The translations under genes and the position numbers were made by a program. A stretch of 64,000 nucleotides of DNA from Deuterostichococcus epilithicus (Eukaryota; Chlorophyta; Trebouxiophyceae; Prasiolales; Stichococcaceae). The notes below the pieces were generated by a model. That model ran no database searches. It was not told the origin of the DNA and worked only from the letters and a program-made list of their open reading frames with translations. Positions 12,001 through 23,200 of the stretch are shown one piece after another (within the stretch, counting starts at the first letter, position 1; each line of letters starts with the position of its first letter). The DNA is taken from NCBI GenBank assembly GCA_033439295.1, contig JAVTLE010000013.1, forward strand, positions 1,240,001 to 1,304,000, read 5' to 3'.

Positions 12001-15000
12001 CGACGCCCAGGGCCACAAGCTGAGCAGGTGAGGGCTCTTCATGTGCACATGGTGGAGGTTCAGTCGATGGGTCACTTGATGGCCATCAAGCATGTAGCTG
12101 CTGCGAAAAATGAGGGCTGAGCCTGATCGGGCGTAAGATCTTGGCCTCATTGCGATGCTCTGACACCGTCCGCACCTGCGCATCCACTGACCACGGCCGA
12201 CGTCTTTTCGAAACTAAACCCTGTCTCTTTCGCGCAGGGCGCTGCCGGTGTGGCAAACGCTGGTCAGCGTCTTCGTGGCGGCCTACTCCCAGCTGGCCAT
12301 CATTGGCGCCAGCATCATGTTCACGACCTTCATCTTCGGCCTGATTTTCAACCACTCGGTGGCGGCGGCGGACCAGGCGGACACCTCCCTCGTCATCGAC
12401 ATCTACCTGCACACCTGCCTGCTCAACACCAGCTGGGACGCCACCCGGGTACGGTTGCTGCACTCCTCCAGAGTGTAAATTGTTGAGGCTGGCATCTACA
12501 GTCAATGTCGGGTAGTGATTGTTGATGGCATGGTCGGACGGAGGGGTGGCTGAAAGGGAGCAGGAGGGCCTGGGCTCTGAAAGACGTGCCGATGCGTCAT
12601 ACATGCTGGCTGGCTGTGCTTGCCCTTCACGTGCTGGAATAAATGGTATTAGTAGTATTGAAACGGTGTCGCTGCCGTCCGCAGTACCGCCTCTGCTCCA
12701 TCATTGACGTGTCCATCATCAAGACCATCTGCCTGAGCGTGGTCCTCTTCACCGTCGTCCTGGCCTTCGTGCCGCGCCTGGTGCTTCTGCTCGCCAAGGT
12801 GAGGGCTGGACTCTTTGACCTCGCATCTCAGCCGCAGTGCAATGCACAAGCTCGCGAGTGCTGCCAGACTGGCACCATCCTGATGGCATGCACGAGATGA
12901 CCTGAACGTTGCAGACTCCTTGTCAGCAGCCCTCGCTCGCCCTTGATCTGCATCGTCCCTGCAACGAAGTCACCGTGTGGTCACGTTCCTGGCGCCGTGT
13001 GCCCCTGCAGTGGGTGTTGCTCGGCCGAGTGCCGGCGGATCCCAGGGAGGCGCGCAAGCGCTGGCTTTGGCAGCTGCGCACGCACATCTTTAGCCACATC
13101 TCTGCCAGCCCGCTCAACGGCTACAGCGGCATGCTGTGGGGTGTGCACGTCCCCCTCCTGCGGCCATGTGGCATGATGGCAAGGCCGGCAGGTCGACACT
13201 CTGCATCCATTGTGCCGGGAAGCGGCAGCATGGTGCCCGCAGAGCTCTGCAAACTTCTGAAAATGCTCAGGGGGAAGCAATGCGCTTCAAAGCAGTTGTG
13301 ATTTGCTTCCTGCAGCAAGTCTGTGCTTGCTTTGACCTTGCACAATGTTCCCGCAGACGGCACGATCGTGGTCAGCTGGTACTATCGGGCTATGGGAGCC
13401 ACAGTTGGAAGCGACACCTGGCTCCCTGCCGACCTTGAAGTCGCAAACTACGACGCGCTCGTCATCGGCGATGGCGTCACCATTGGAGGCGCCTGCGCCG
13501 CTGGCGCATCGTTCCTGCCGCCCGCCGGCATGGCGGTGAGTGCCGCCTCGGCAAAGCATCATTACCGCATGCATCTGAGCGTGCTCGCTAGCCTCTGAAC
13601 CCCTCGATGTTGACGGCGTCTGCACGCTGGCGTGTCACAACATCCTCGTTCGAGAAGATGGTGAACTGGCTTCTGCAAACGGCTCAGTCGTTCTGTATGG
13701 CTGCATCAAGATGGACGCATTGTAGCAAGCCAGTTGTCTGGTGCATCTCTAAGAGTCAAATCCTGTTCATCAAGCTGCACAGACTTGACGTCAAGGGCCA
13801 CTTCGTTACCCAGAATACTGCTGGGGCTTCAACCTTGGGTGCCTGGCTCCAGGCATGTGACCTCCTGTGCAGCTGAACCCAAGGAGAGGTTGAGCCTCCA
13901 TCGCACTGAGCACTGCTGAACCTTACATGATCGCCAAAGCGCATCCCTGCCGCAGGACATATACGAGGAGACGCTGGAACTGGCGGCGTACTCGGACGGG
14001 TGGCCGCCGCATGCGGTGGTCATTGAGGACGGAGTGCACCTGGGGCACGCGGTGCTGGTGTGCTCGGGCTCCCGCATCCGCCGCGGCGCCATCGTGGGCG
14101 ACATGACCATGGCGGCGCCCGACCGCAAGTTCCCGGCGCATTCCGTCACGCAGGTGCGTGGCGGCGCCCCGGTCTGGCTTTGCTGTTGCAGCACAGGAAC
14201 CTGGTGGGGGGTAGCAGTCCCCATCCCCCGCCCCGCGGGGGGCCGCAGCAGTATTGTTATCAACCAACACAGAGGGCATCTACGGAGAAACGGTGCTCGC
14301 TGACTTGAAACCCTGCTGCAACCAGGCGCTGCAACCAGGGCATTGTAGTCCTGGCGTTAGTCCTGGGTGTGCTGGCCTTGCCATCTCCTCTCTGAGGGTA
14401 CTTGAGAAGGCTGATGACCGGATGTGTATTGTGGCGCCTGCAGGGCACGCTGCGGCTGCAGGAGGGCGAGGTGGAGGGCAACGAGGAGGCGCTGCCGATG
14501 GAGGCGGCCGCCGCGGCGCGCCGCGCCAGCGTGCAGGCCATGCGCAGCGCCAGCATCTTCCGCAATGGCAGCGCCGACTCCGCGGCGTATAGCTCCTACA
14601 GCGCCGGGCCGCTGCGTGAGATCAGCCCGGAGCACGGCCGCCGAGGCAGCCTGCGGCAGCCCAGCCCCGAGGGCGGCGCCGGCCGGGGCAGCGGCCGAGA
14701 GGGCAGCGTGCACGAGGGCAGCGGCCGCGCGAACGCGGGCTACACCGGCGGCTTCGTCAGCAGCGGCACAACCGTCACCATTCCGCGGCGGCAGGCGGCG
14801 CCGCCAACGCCCTTCGAGGTGGGGCCCTGGCTGGGAGCAGCCTCGTGTTTTTGGCGTGAAGGGGCGTCTGCTGGCAGTCCGCATGAGCGAGCTGAAGGGT
14901 GTAAGATGGCTTGGTGGTGACTGCCAGATGCGACGGTGGTGCATACACTGCAGCACTGCAAGGCTAGGTCTAGAGCTGACTGTGAAGCATCTCCTCGGCT

Positions 15001-18000
15001 GCAGCTCGCTGCGCGGCAGGGCTTCGGAAGGCAGGGCGCCAGCGCCGACGACCGGCCGAGGTCGCAGCGCACCCTGCTGTCGACCATCAATGCCGGCGGC
15101 AACCAGGGCAGCGGCGGATCCTTCGCGCAGAACAGCAGCGGCTATGCCCGCGGCAGTGGCAACAGCTACGGTATGTGATGTCAAACTTCAGACTTCGCAC
15201 CTGCGCGCTGCTGGAAAATGCAGCCCCTGACAGTGTTCGACCTCTTGCCGGCACGTTCGCACCCTTACTGTCCAGACGATGCTTGTCTCGTGCCAGCCGG
15301 TTGCACAGGGTCTGTGAGGCTGGCATGTCGAGCCTTCGTCCTGTCGGGTCCCAACTAGCCGATCGGCTCACCCCCCTGCCCCCCTGCCGCCCTGCTGCAG
15401 GCGGCAGCGGCGACCTTGATGCTCTGATGCCTGGCAGCCCGCTGGGGCAGCGCCGCGTCAGCTTCGGCGTCGACCCGCCGCAGCGCAGCAGCCTGGGCCC
15501 TCGCCCGCGCAGCGGCAACCTGGACTCTGGACTCCCCACACTGCACCACATGGGGCGCCGCCGCAGCAGCGGCCTGGACGGCCACTGGCAAGGTGACTGT
15601 CCATCCCTGTGCCTTGCGCACTCCATAGAAGTTGTGTTCAGGGACCCTGCAGTGGCCGGAGCGGTGGCCCTTTCTGGTGCCGCAATGAAAGCTCGACACC
15701 CAGGCGCAATGCAGATTCGCCGAATATATCTTATCAACAGCCTCGAGTCAGCTATCGATCGACTGACGTGCTGCGCGCGCTGCTGACGGCGCAGCCGGGG
15801 CGACGGCGCGCCGCATCAGCGGCATGGAGGGCTTTGGCGCCCCCTCGGCGCGCCGCGCCAGCGGCTTGGACGGGCCCCTGGGACTCTACGAACGGGCTTC
15901 GGGCCTGGGAGTCTTCGAGCGGGCCTCGGGCCGCTCGTCGAGCGGCCTGGGCACGCCGCGCGGCAGCGGCTTCGGCGGCGTGCACCGCCCGAGCGGCGTG
16001 CGCCGTGCCAGCGGCCTCGACGGTCCGCTGGCTCACTACGAGAGGTGGGTGGCAGCTTCACTGTTCTGTTCCATGCTCATTCCATGCGCCGTCTGTTGCC
16101 AGCTTGCAGGAGTGAGTGTTTCCTGACCGCGCTGCGCCTGTCGACGACACGACTGTGGGGCGACATGCCCTCTTGTGCCTTGGTCACAACAGGGAGCTGC
16201 TCCGCCATTCCGGCCAGCTCTCGGGCAGGATTTACATCACCCACCCAGCCCCCACCCCCTCCTCCCCACACCTGCATCGTCCGCGTCCGCAGGGCAATGG
16301 GCGGCCCGCTGGGCACGCCGCGGGCGAGCGGCCTCGGCGACCGGCGGGTGAGCGGTCTCGGCAACCGGCGGGTGAGCGGTCTCGGCAGCAGGCAGCCGAG
16401 CGGCTCGCTGGCCAACATCCTGCCGCCCATCGCTGGCGGCCTCACCGAGCAGGAGCTGCCCACCCTGGCCGGCACCTGGTGGACGTGTTGGGGGTGCGCC
16501 GCCTCCAGTGCTTTCACTGCATTGTGTCTGTAAGTGATGCGCCGTGTTTGCAAGCGACGTGTGGCTGCATATGCATTTGATGGCTGCTCAATGCACCTGG
16601 ATGTCAAGCTGGCGAACTCTGTCGGCCGACACCATCATCCCATGCTCTGTGTCTCGAGAGGCCGATGAAGCAGAGACAGTCGACACGCTGTCACAAAAGC
16701 TGAGCTGCGGCCCGCTGTGCACCTGCAGGCACTCGGTCGTCCTGGTACTGCTGCGTGCAGGCGAGTGCCCTTTGAGCTTGCGAATGGACCGCCGTGCCTG
16801 CTGTCTTGTTCCAGATGGTTATGCAGTGCTAGTGCCTCTCGTCAGCTTGGGGGAACAGAGGCCTTGCCACCTGAAGAGCTGTTCCCGCTGACCCCGCCGC
16901 TCCCGACTGCGCAGTGCTCATGCCGATGACCATGATCTTCACCATGTTCCCCTTCCTTCTTGGCGTCCTTTGCGTCATGATCGTTGGTGGCCCCTACATT
17001 CCGGCCGCCTCCTTCCTCGTCACCGTGCCGATCGCGCTGGTGCGCGTTGATGTTGGCATTGCCTAACCATGTTCGCTTCTGCTTGACTGCCACTGCCACA
17101 GGCAGCAACCCGTATTCCCCGATCTCACCATCTCCTTGCAACCTGTACCCTGCACAGACGCCGTAGCCAGCACTTCAGCCCTTGCCGTATCTGCGACATG
17201 TGTTTGCGTCGCAGCTGCTGAACACGGCGTACCTGGCGGCCATCACGCGCGTCGTGGGCTACTTCCTGCGCGACAGCGTGCCCTTCTACTCCGCCCGCTT
17301 CATGGTGAGAGGGCGGGAGATGGACACAGCGCCACTGCAAATCTCCAATGCCACCGTGCCGACATGCCGCCTGCATGCGCGACACCTGAGATGGAGCTCC
17401 GCTGGACCAGCATTGCGGTACCATAGGGCCGCCTCATCGGGGCTGCAGGAGCTCTGCTGCGCGGGCGATGCGGGCGCGCAGCGCTGCATCAGGGAGGCCG
17501 AGGTCCGCTGGGGCTTGAAACCCAACATCCTGCCGCCGCAGGTGTGGGAGCTGGCGTCGACCATTGGCAGCCTGGCAGACGCGGGGCTGCTGTCGCTGCT
17601 GGATGGCACCCTCTTCTGCGTCTGGAAGATGCGCGCCCTGGGCACCCGCGTCGGCCGCGGCGCCTGCATCCTGGGCGGCGCCCGGTGCCTCCCTAATCCC
17701 TTGAAAACCTTTTCTGCATCTGCCCTGCCTGCCGCACCCTTCCTGCTGTTCGAGACCGGTGCCTGGCCTACCGCTCCTGACCAGACTGTTTGCAGCGCTG
17801 CTTCCCCACACATGCGGAAGTGAGGGGTCTGAGCATCACTGCTCGTGTCCTGCCACCCGTTTGTTTGTGGATGCAACAGCCGCCCCTGCCCTCGGCCCGC
17901 TTCCCGCCACCGCCTGACGCTGCCCTCTGTCCGCGGCACAGGGTGGAGACGACGGCGCTGACCATCGGCGAGGGCGCAGTCATCTCGGAGGGCGTGCTGC

Positions 18001-18752
18001 TGCAGGGCCACACCGTGGAGCGGCTGGCTGCCACCTTCCTGCCCACAGAGATCGGCGCGCAGGTCACGCTGCAGCCGTACTGCAACCTGCTGCCCGGCTC
18101 CGCCGCCAGGGACGGCGCCATCGTCACCTCCCTGTCCGTCGTCATGAAGGTGCCCCAGTCCCCATCATCTTACCCCTTGCTGCCCTGTTGGTTCACCCTT
18201 TCAATGCCCTCCCTGTCCGTCGTCAATAAGGTCCCCAGTCCCCATTGTTCAAAACGCGCTCTCGGTTTACCCTCTCGATGCCGCTCTCCTCGCATGCTTG
18301 GTCAATGTCTCGAGCACCGTCCTGCATTTGTGCACTGACCTTACATCGAGGTGGAGGGCGACCACTGCGCCGTGCTGGCATGCGCAGTGCTGCGCGGCTG
18401 TTAGGAGGTCCTGAGGGGACCGGCTCGTCCTGATGCCCATCCGCACTGAGAGCACCGCACGTGACCACGCCTGCAGGGCGAGGTGGTGGGCGAGGGCCAC
18501 GTGTGGACGGGCTGCCCGGCCAAGCCGCTAGGGCATCGCGAGGCGGCGGACTTCCGCCGCGCCATTGACGAAAACTGGTGGTGCCGCCGCCCGTCGAGCA
18601 GCGACGGCGACGCCGACCACATCGAGATCGACATGCAGCGGGAGCTGGAGCTCACGCGGCCACTGGCGCCCAGCGACTCGGGCGGCCTGCCGCCGACCCC
18701 CGGGCGGCGGCCGTCCATTGAGCCGCTGTCGCTGCCGCCGGGCCTGGTCTGA
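1..18752 (+). CDS. Multimodular nonribosomal peptide synthetase, A-T-C-A-T plus polylysine-synthetase-like membrane terminus (5' partial)
   Basis: About 40 exons encode roughly 2,700 residues here; the start lies before base 1. Visible order: adenylation domain 1 from core A4 (FDLSVLDFW, ~40-75), A5 YGPTEA (~703), A7 YRTGDN (~1147), A8 (~1340-1400), A10 (~1606); carrier domain 1 with LGGNSL (~2248); condensation domain 2500-5950 with the active-site motif HHAITDGWS (~3707) and NTIALR (~4780); adenylation domain 2 with [11 protein letters not shown] (~6993), FDLSVM (~7342), YGPTE (~7904), YRTGDL (~8743), NGK (~9500); carrier domain 2 with FFE/VGGNSL split by an intron (9902/10110); then the membrane terminus (10455-18752). 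Known for the family: A domains adenylate an amino acid, load it on the carrier phosphopantetheine, and C joins two units. No thioesterase or reductase is visible. Exons keep frame and splice sites look normal, so the gene looks functional. The stop is TGA at 18750-18752. Identification as an NRPS is near certain; the product is unknown. Confidence 0.94.
14444..16478 (+). repeat. Ser/Gly/Arg linker with repeated R-R-x-S-G-L motifs inside the NRPS
   Basis: Five exons between terminal units 2 and 3 of the NRPS encode about 390 residues of low-complexity sequence with no hydrophobic stretch. The motif [RE]R-x-S-G-[LM] recurs: RRSSGLD (~15560), RRISGME (~15810), [11 protein letters not shown] (~15850), ERASGLGVF (~15893), [11 protein letters not shown] (~16006), [16 protein letters not shown] and RRVSGLGS (16318-16385). 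Nearby RRASVQ, RRGSLR and RRVSFG share the R-R-x-S core. RRxS is the textbook site for basophilic kinases (PKA/CaMK type), so the loop could be a phosphorylation hub; that is inference. The last three copies are near-identical at DNA level in 24-base steps, which points to recent tandem expansion. Confidence 0.75.
18127..18290 (+). repeat. Local duplication of an NRPS exon end with its 5' splice site
   Basis: The last bases of the exon ending SLSVVMK and its donor (18129-18166) recur almost unchanged at 18210-18246, inside the following intron. The copy again places a GT after an AAG codon. A further flank (18190-18214) is echoed at 18264-18289. Spacing is about 74-81 bases, so this is a short imperfect tandem duplication that created a second possible donor. 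Confidence 0.7.
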
Positions 18753-20269
18753 CCGCGCCAGCGCGGGGAAACGCGCTCCGGGCGCTCGCGGCGGCCACCA
18801 GATCACACCCAGTCACTCCCATGCCACGTTAGGGGTGTGCGTCACATCCAAACCCAAAGCTGAACAGAGACGCTGCAACGGCAGCGTGATGAAAGAACTA
18901 CTGAAAACAAAGAAATAGCAGCTTGCCAGGAGGGGTAGATAGCTTCGGCGTGGCAAGGCTGTCGCGATCGGGATAGGACGTCAATCAACCCGCACTGCGA
19001 GGCGGGCCATTCGTTGCTGGGGGTTTGGAGGAGGGTGCTTGCCGCCTGGTAGCGCGCCCAACGTTGTCACGCTGCGCATATCAGGATACCAGATCCGTGC
19101 AGACGCCCAGATACATGCCGAGTGCTTTTATGCTTCTATGGCGACTGTGCTGATCGAGAGCAATTTTCGTTGATCATTTGCCTTTGTCATCCGAGGAGAG
19201 GGAGTAAAATTTTATCACAGGACGACGGTCGAGGGGGATTTGAGGGTAGAACACAAGTTGTTGCCACTTCCAGCACCACCGGCGGGCCGCCACACATGCC
19301 CATCGGCTAGCCACCCTCGAGCTGTGTGTGCTTGTCCTGCCGCTGCATGTTTGCGCCATGCAATCATTGTGCTCATTGGTTTTTTTGTTGTTCCTGTGAT
19401 GTGTTGACGACGGCATGTAAATACTCGTGCACCAGGGCATCAGCTGCACACTTGCGTGCCCTTCCGTTGAAGCCATATTGTCCAAGACGTACATCCGTCA
19501 GCTACCCTGGCAGCCTGACGCCTGCTGTGATCTGTCCGAAAGTATGACGCGCGCGCGCTGCTCGGATGGGACCCTGAACTGATGCTTCAGCGCCTGCTAT
19601 CCGCCATTACTGCTTAAGAGGAGTGTGTTGTTTCCACAGAAAAGTCATTCGGCCGCACGATTACACCGGCAAATCTGGACAATTCAAGAGCTTGGGTTGC
19701 GATTCATGTCCAAGGCAAAGAAATCAGAAATCAGTCTGTAAGGATGCGGAATAATCGGCGGGAGATCTCGGCATGTCCTAATAAATATCCTGAAAAGAAC
19801 CACCTTCTGCAGGGACCACCTTGTGACCTTTGAACAATCGGCATCGGCACATCCGACCAGAACAAAGCTTGGACTTGCTCTGATTCCGATGACTTATGTG
19901 TCATTTCAGTGGCCTCCCAGCAGTTTTGCAGTCCTGGCGTTGGCCACTGCTGTGGCCGGCTGAAGCCAAAAGCGTGTCGCTCAGCTCACTTGATTGAAGG
20001 TAGTACACCAGGTGCAGAGGCACAGTGCCTGCTGTAGTGAGGATGCCCCGGAAGATACGCTACTGCTGCTGCATGCAGTCGGAAGCCCAGAGGCCAGCCC
20101 TGCAACCGGTTCCCCAAGCCCGAATCAGGCAATGCTGCTTGAGACTTGAGTGGTTCGACCAATCACAGGCACTGATTGCTGTTAATTTTGAACGGTATCC
20201 TCGGTGACAGAGCAGATACTTCACGCTTCAAGAGCGCATCGGCACGGCAGCGCCAATGCCAGCGCCGCT
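18753..20269. other. Convergent intergenic region between the NRPS and the SNF2 gene
   Basis: I see no coding exons here. It should hold both 3' untranslated regions. Candidate UGUAA polyadenylation signals, the green-algal type, are TGTAA at 19416-19420 and 19737-19741 for the NRPS on the plus strand, and TTACA at 19661-19665 (TGTAA on the minus strand) for the SNF2 gene. The stretch is less GC-rich than the exons on both sides. No tRNA or transposon was recognised. Confidence 0.5.
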
Positions 20270-23200
20270 TCAATCGCAAGCGGCCGCGGCGGCCGACAGC
20301 TGCTGCTCCAGGTCTGTGATCCTCAGGCGCAGGTTGGCGCCGCGGTCCGGCAGCCGCGCCACCACCGCCGCATTGCCAAGCAGTGCCCGATTGCGAGCCA
20401 ACTGCTGCTGCAGCGCCAGCTGCATTTTTCTGCAACAGGGAACACAGTGGTGTCGACCATCCGCAGTCGCACTGTGGCAGGGCTGCCAGGGTCTCATATG
20501 TGTTGTAGCAGGAGAGTGCTACAAACTTTACTGTGTGTGGGCGTGTGTGCGGGGGAAGGGGGTTGGTGGGACGTCGGCACAGCGCAATGGGGATGTTGGC
20601 ACATCCAATTATGGCAGACGCCGCAAACCTGTCGTCGTCTGGGCTGTGTACTTCAGTGCCCGAGGGCGACGCACTGCCCGGGTCCGCAGCTCCCAGCTTG
20701 AGCGTGCTCGCCAGCATGTCGCTGAGCTGGCTGGTGCCGCTCCACCCTGTAGCACAGTCCATACTGTCGTGACAAGCACGAGGATGGCGATGCTTGAAGC
20801 AGCGGGCCTCGGGACGCACAGGCAGATCTGCGCATCGGCCCGGGCAGGCGCTGTACCGCCGGCTGCACCCCATCCTCTGAGCACGAGGGCTGGCGCGGCG
20901 AGGAGTAACAGGATGCGAGGGGAGCTGTTCGGTTGCAATGCAGCACTGCCTGGCAGCCGTCCTTAGGACATCGGGTCAACAACGGCCGGACCCTACATGT
21001 GCAAGCCTTGTCTTGAAGGTTTCTGAAGGTGGCCCATACCTGCAGCAGAGCGGTGTGCCGGCGCCCCGGGGGGCGGCAGCTGCGCCTGGGACTGCCGCCG
21101 CACCCACGGCTTGGCCTGCTGCTGGCCGGCCACAGCGTCTGCTGCTGCCGCTGCTGCTGCTGCTGCCCCTGCTGGGGTCGCCGCGCCGCCCTCCTCTCCG
21201 GGCCGTGTGAACAGCAGGTCGTGGTCGCTGACGCCTGAGCGACGCGATGCCTCGAGGAGTGAGATGCATCCCACCAGGGAGCTGGACATTGCGAGGTCAC
21301 CACCAAGAAGCAACCGCTTTCGTCAGCAGTAAGCTGAGCACGAGATCCAGACTTGTCAAGTCTGCGTGCCTACAACCAGCTCAAGAGCATTCGAGCCGGT
21401 TCTACCCACACCAGAGTGCTCGCAATGCGGGCACCATGCAGGCAGGCATTACGGCGCATCTACGCACACACGCAGCAACTACAGCGACCTCCCTACAATA
21501 GTATGTCGAGGACAGGCAAGAAGCGCACCGACGTAGTTGGGCATGGCGGCCAGCGCCGCGAGGTGCGCCTCCAGCTGGGGCGAGGTCCGCCGCTGGGCCG
21601 CGTGCCGCGCCGCCAGGTCCGCCTGCGTGGAGCTGCGGCCCACCTCCTCCGGTTTGAGGCTGAAAAGGTCGCGCAGCTCCTGTCAGAGACGAAGGTGAGG
21701 GTTTTCGTATTGAGGTTTGAGGTTTCAAGGATTCTGCATTCCAGAGGCAAAGCAGGCTGAACAGGGGTCGCAGCTCCTGCAGGGGCTGCGGGGCAGATTC
21801 TCGCTGAGGAGGGTCCTTGTTTTGAGGAAGAAGGGTTGCACGTGCAGGCCGCCCCGGGACCGCCCAGGTTCAGGTTCAGTTCAGGTCCAGCCCCCGTCCT
21901 TCAGTGCCGCAGCCGCATCAAGCTTAAAAGAGTCAGCAGACGTGCCATGTTGGGAGTCCCTTCTCTGCGCCCGTGCCGTGCCAGGTGACTAGGGACTGGC
22001 AGCGGGGTTACCGTACATGTCATCATGGAGATACTCAACAGAATTGAGATACACACAACGGGTTTAAGATGCAGGCGCACCACATAGCTGAAGTAGCGCA
22101 GCTGCTCCTCGTCGCGGGTGCCGGCGCGGCTGAGGCCGCCCTTAAACACCTGCCGCCTGTATATCTTCTCCTCCACGCTGCCGCACGTGATCAGGCGGTA
22201 GACCACCACGTCCCTGCAATGTGAGATTGAGCTTACTTTGCAAGAGCTAGTAGCTAATCGACACTTGCATCGGCACTTGCATCGGCACTTCCATCTTTGA
22301 TCTCGGAAGAAAGGCCTGAGACTCTGCCACAGCAAGCTTTTGCTGCACATGAGACTAGTAAGGGTTGCCATGCAGGCGTCGTTCAGACGAGCTGAAGCCG
22401 CCTCGAAAGCGGCCTTGGCGCATGGACGTTCATGTCAGGATGCATGGGAAGGTTGCGATCTGCGGCTTCACGTCAGGCCCCTCAGGTAGACAGGGCGGGG
22501 CAGGGGCGCTCGGACTTGCCATGCAAGCCCCATGCTGCAGATGCATTTGGGCATTCAATATTGATGCACGAACAGACCGACACCAGAAGATGGTACCTGG
22601 TTTGGCCGATGCGGTAGGCACGGTCGACGCTCTGGTTGTCGGACGCCGGGTTCCAGGAAGGATCCACCTGAGGGGAAAGCGGGCAGGCGTGTGCATCAGC
22701 TTCAGTACGACTGAGCCCGAAGGCTGCCGCATTTTCAGGTCAGACTCCAATTGCAGGGTTGTGGCAAAAAGAAGGGGTGCGGCAGGCCTGAAATCCTAAA
22801 GCCTACAGGCGCACCAAGATGACGCGGTCGGCCGCCGTCAGCGTCAGGCCCAGGCCACCGACCTGCGACGTCAGCAGGCAGATGGGGATGCCGGCGTCCG
22901 TCTGGAAGCGGCGCACCAGCTCCTGCGGGGGCCACCCTTCGCATCACGTCAGCCAGCAGTAGCACAGCAAGCGGGGGATACTAAGTCCAACAATTGGACT
23001 TAGTACCCCCTGCAGCAAGCAAGTGGATTGTTCGGCAACATGTCGTTGGCGGAACACCGTAGCCAGCACTTGTCATTTTCCCCAGTCCAGTGCCGGAGTT
23101 CGATTCGTGGCGTTTCATCAGCTGCTTCTCGCTGGTGACGTGCGGGACTGCTGCAGCGCAGGCCTTGAGGAAGTCAAGTTCCGAGATGGAATAGGAAAGA

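Larger units (their letters stand above)
10455..18752 (+). other. Polylysine-synthetase (Pls)-type terminal region: three TM-pair plus beta-helix acyltransferase-like repeats
   Basis: This part of the NRPS has three units. Unit 1: hydrophobic helices at ~10600-10690 and ~10960-11035, the signature [13 protein letters not shown] (~11037-11075), then hexapeptide-repeat sequence with [14 protein letters not shown] (~11370-11411). Unit 2: helices at ~12285-12345 and ~12700-12798, WVLLGR (~13008), [14 protein letters not shown] (~13388) and hexapeptide repeats to ~14153. Unit 3: helices at ~16925-17038, [16 protein letters not shown] (~17632-17680), [12 protein letters not shown] (~17961) and the C-terminal tail. 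Known: in streptomycete epsilon-poly-L-lysine synthetase, one A-T module is followed by six transmembrane helices and three tandem C-like domains that add monomers; a terminal domain of this type is a recognised NRPS ending. Inference: the algal enzyme is membrane-anchored and its last module may release or polymerise product there. The GRYRxGxxPLWGW signature and three-fold layout make the family call strong. Confidence 0.85.

Noticed and set aside
10455-18752. A separate acetyltransferase/transporter gene downstream of the NRPS
   Set aside because: Exons continue in phase from carrier domain 2, there is no stop or start between them, and the same fusion is known in polylysine synthetases.
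22973-23010. Rho-independent terminator
   Set aside because: The hairpin has no T-run and sits in a eukaryotic intron.
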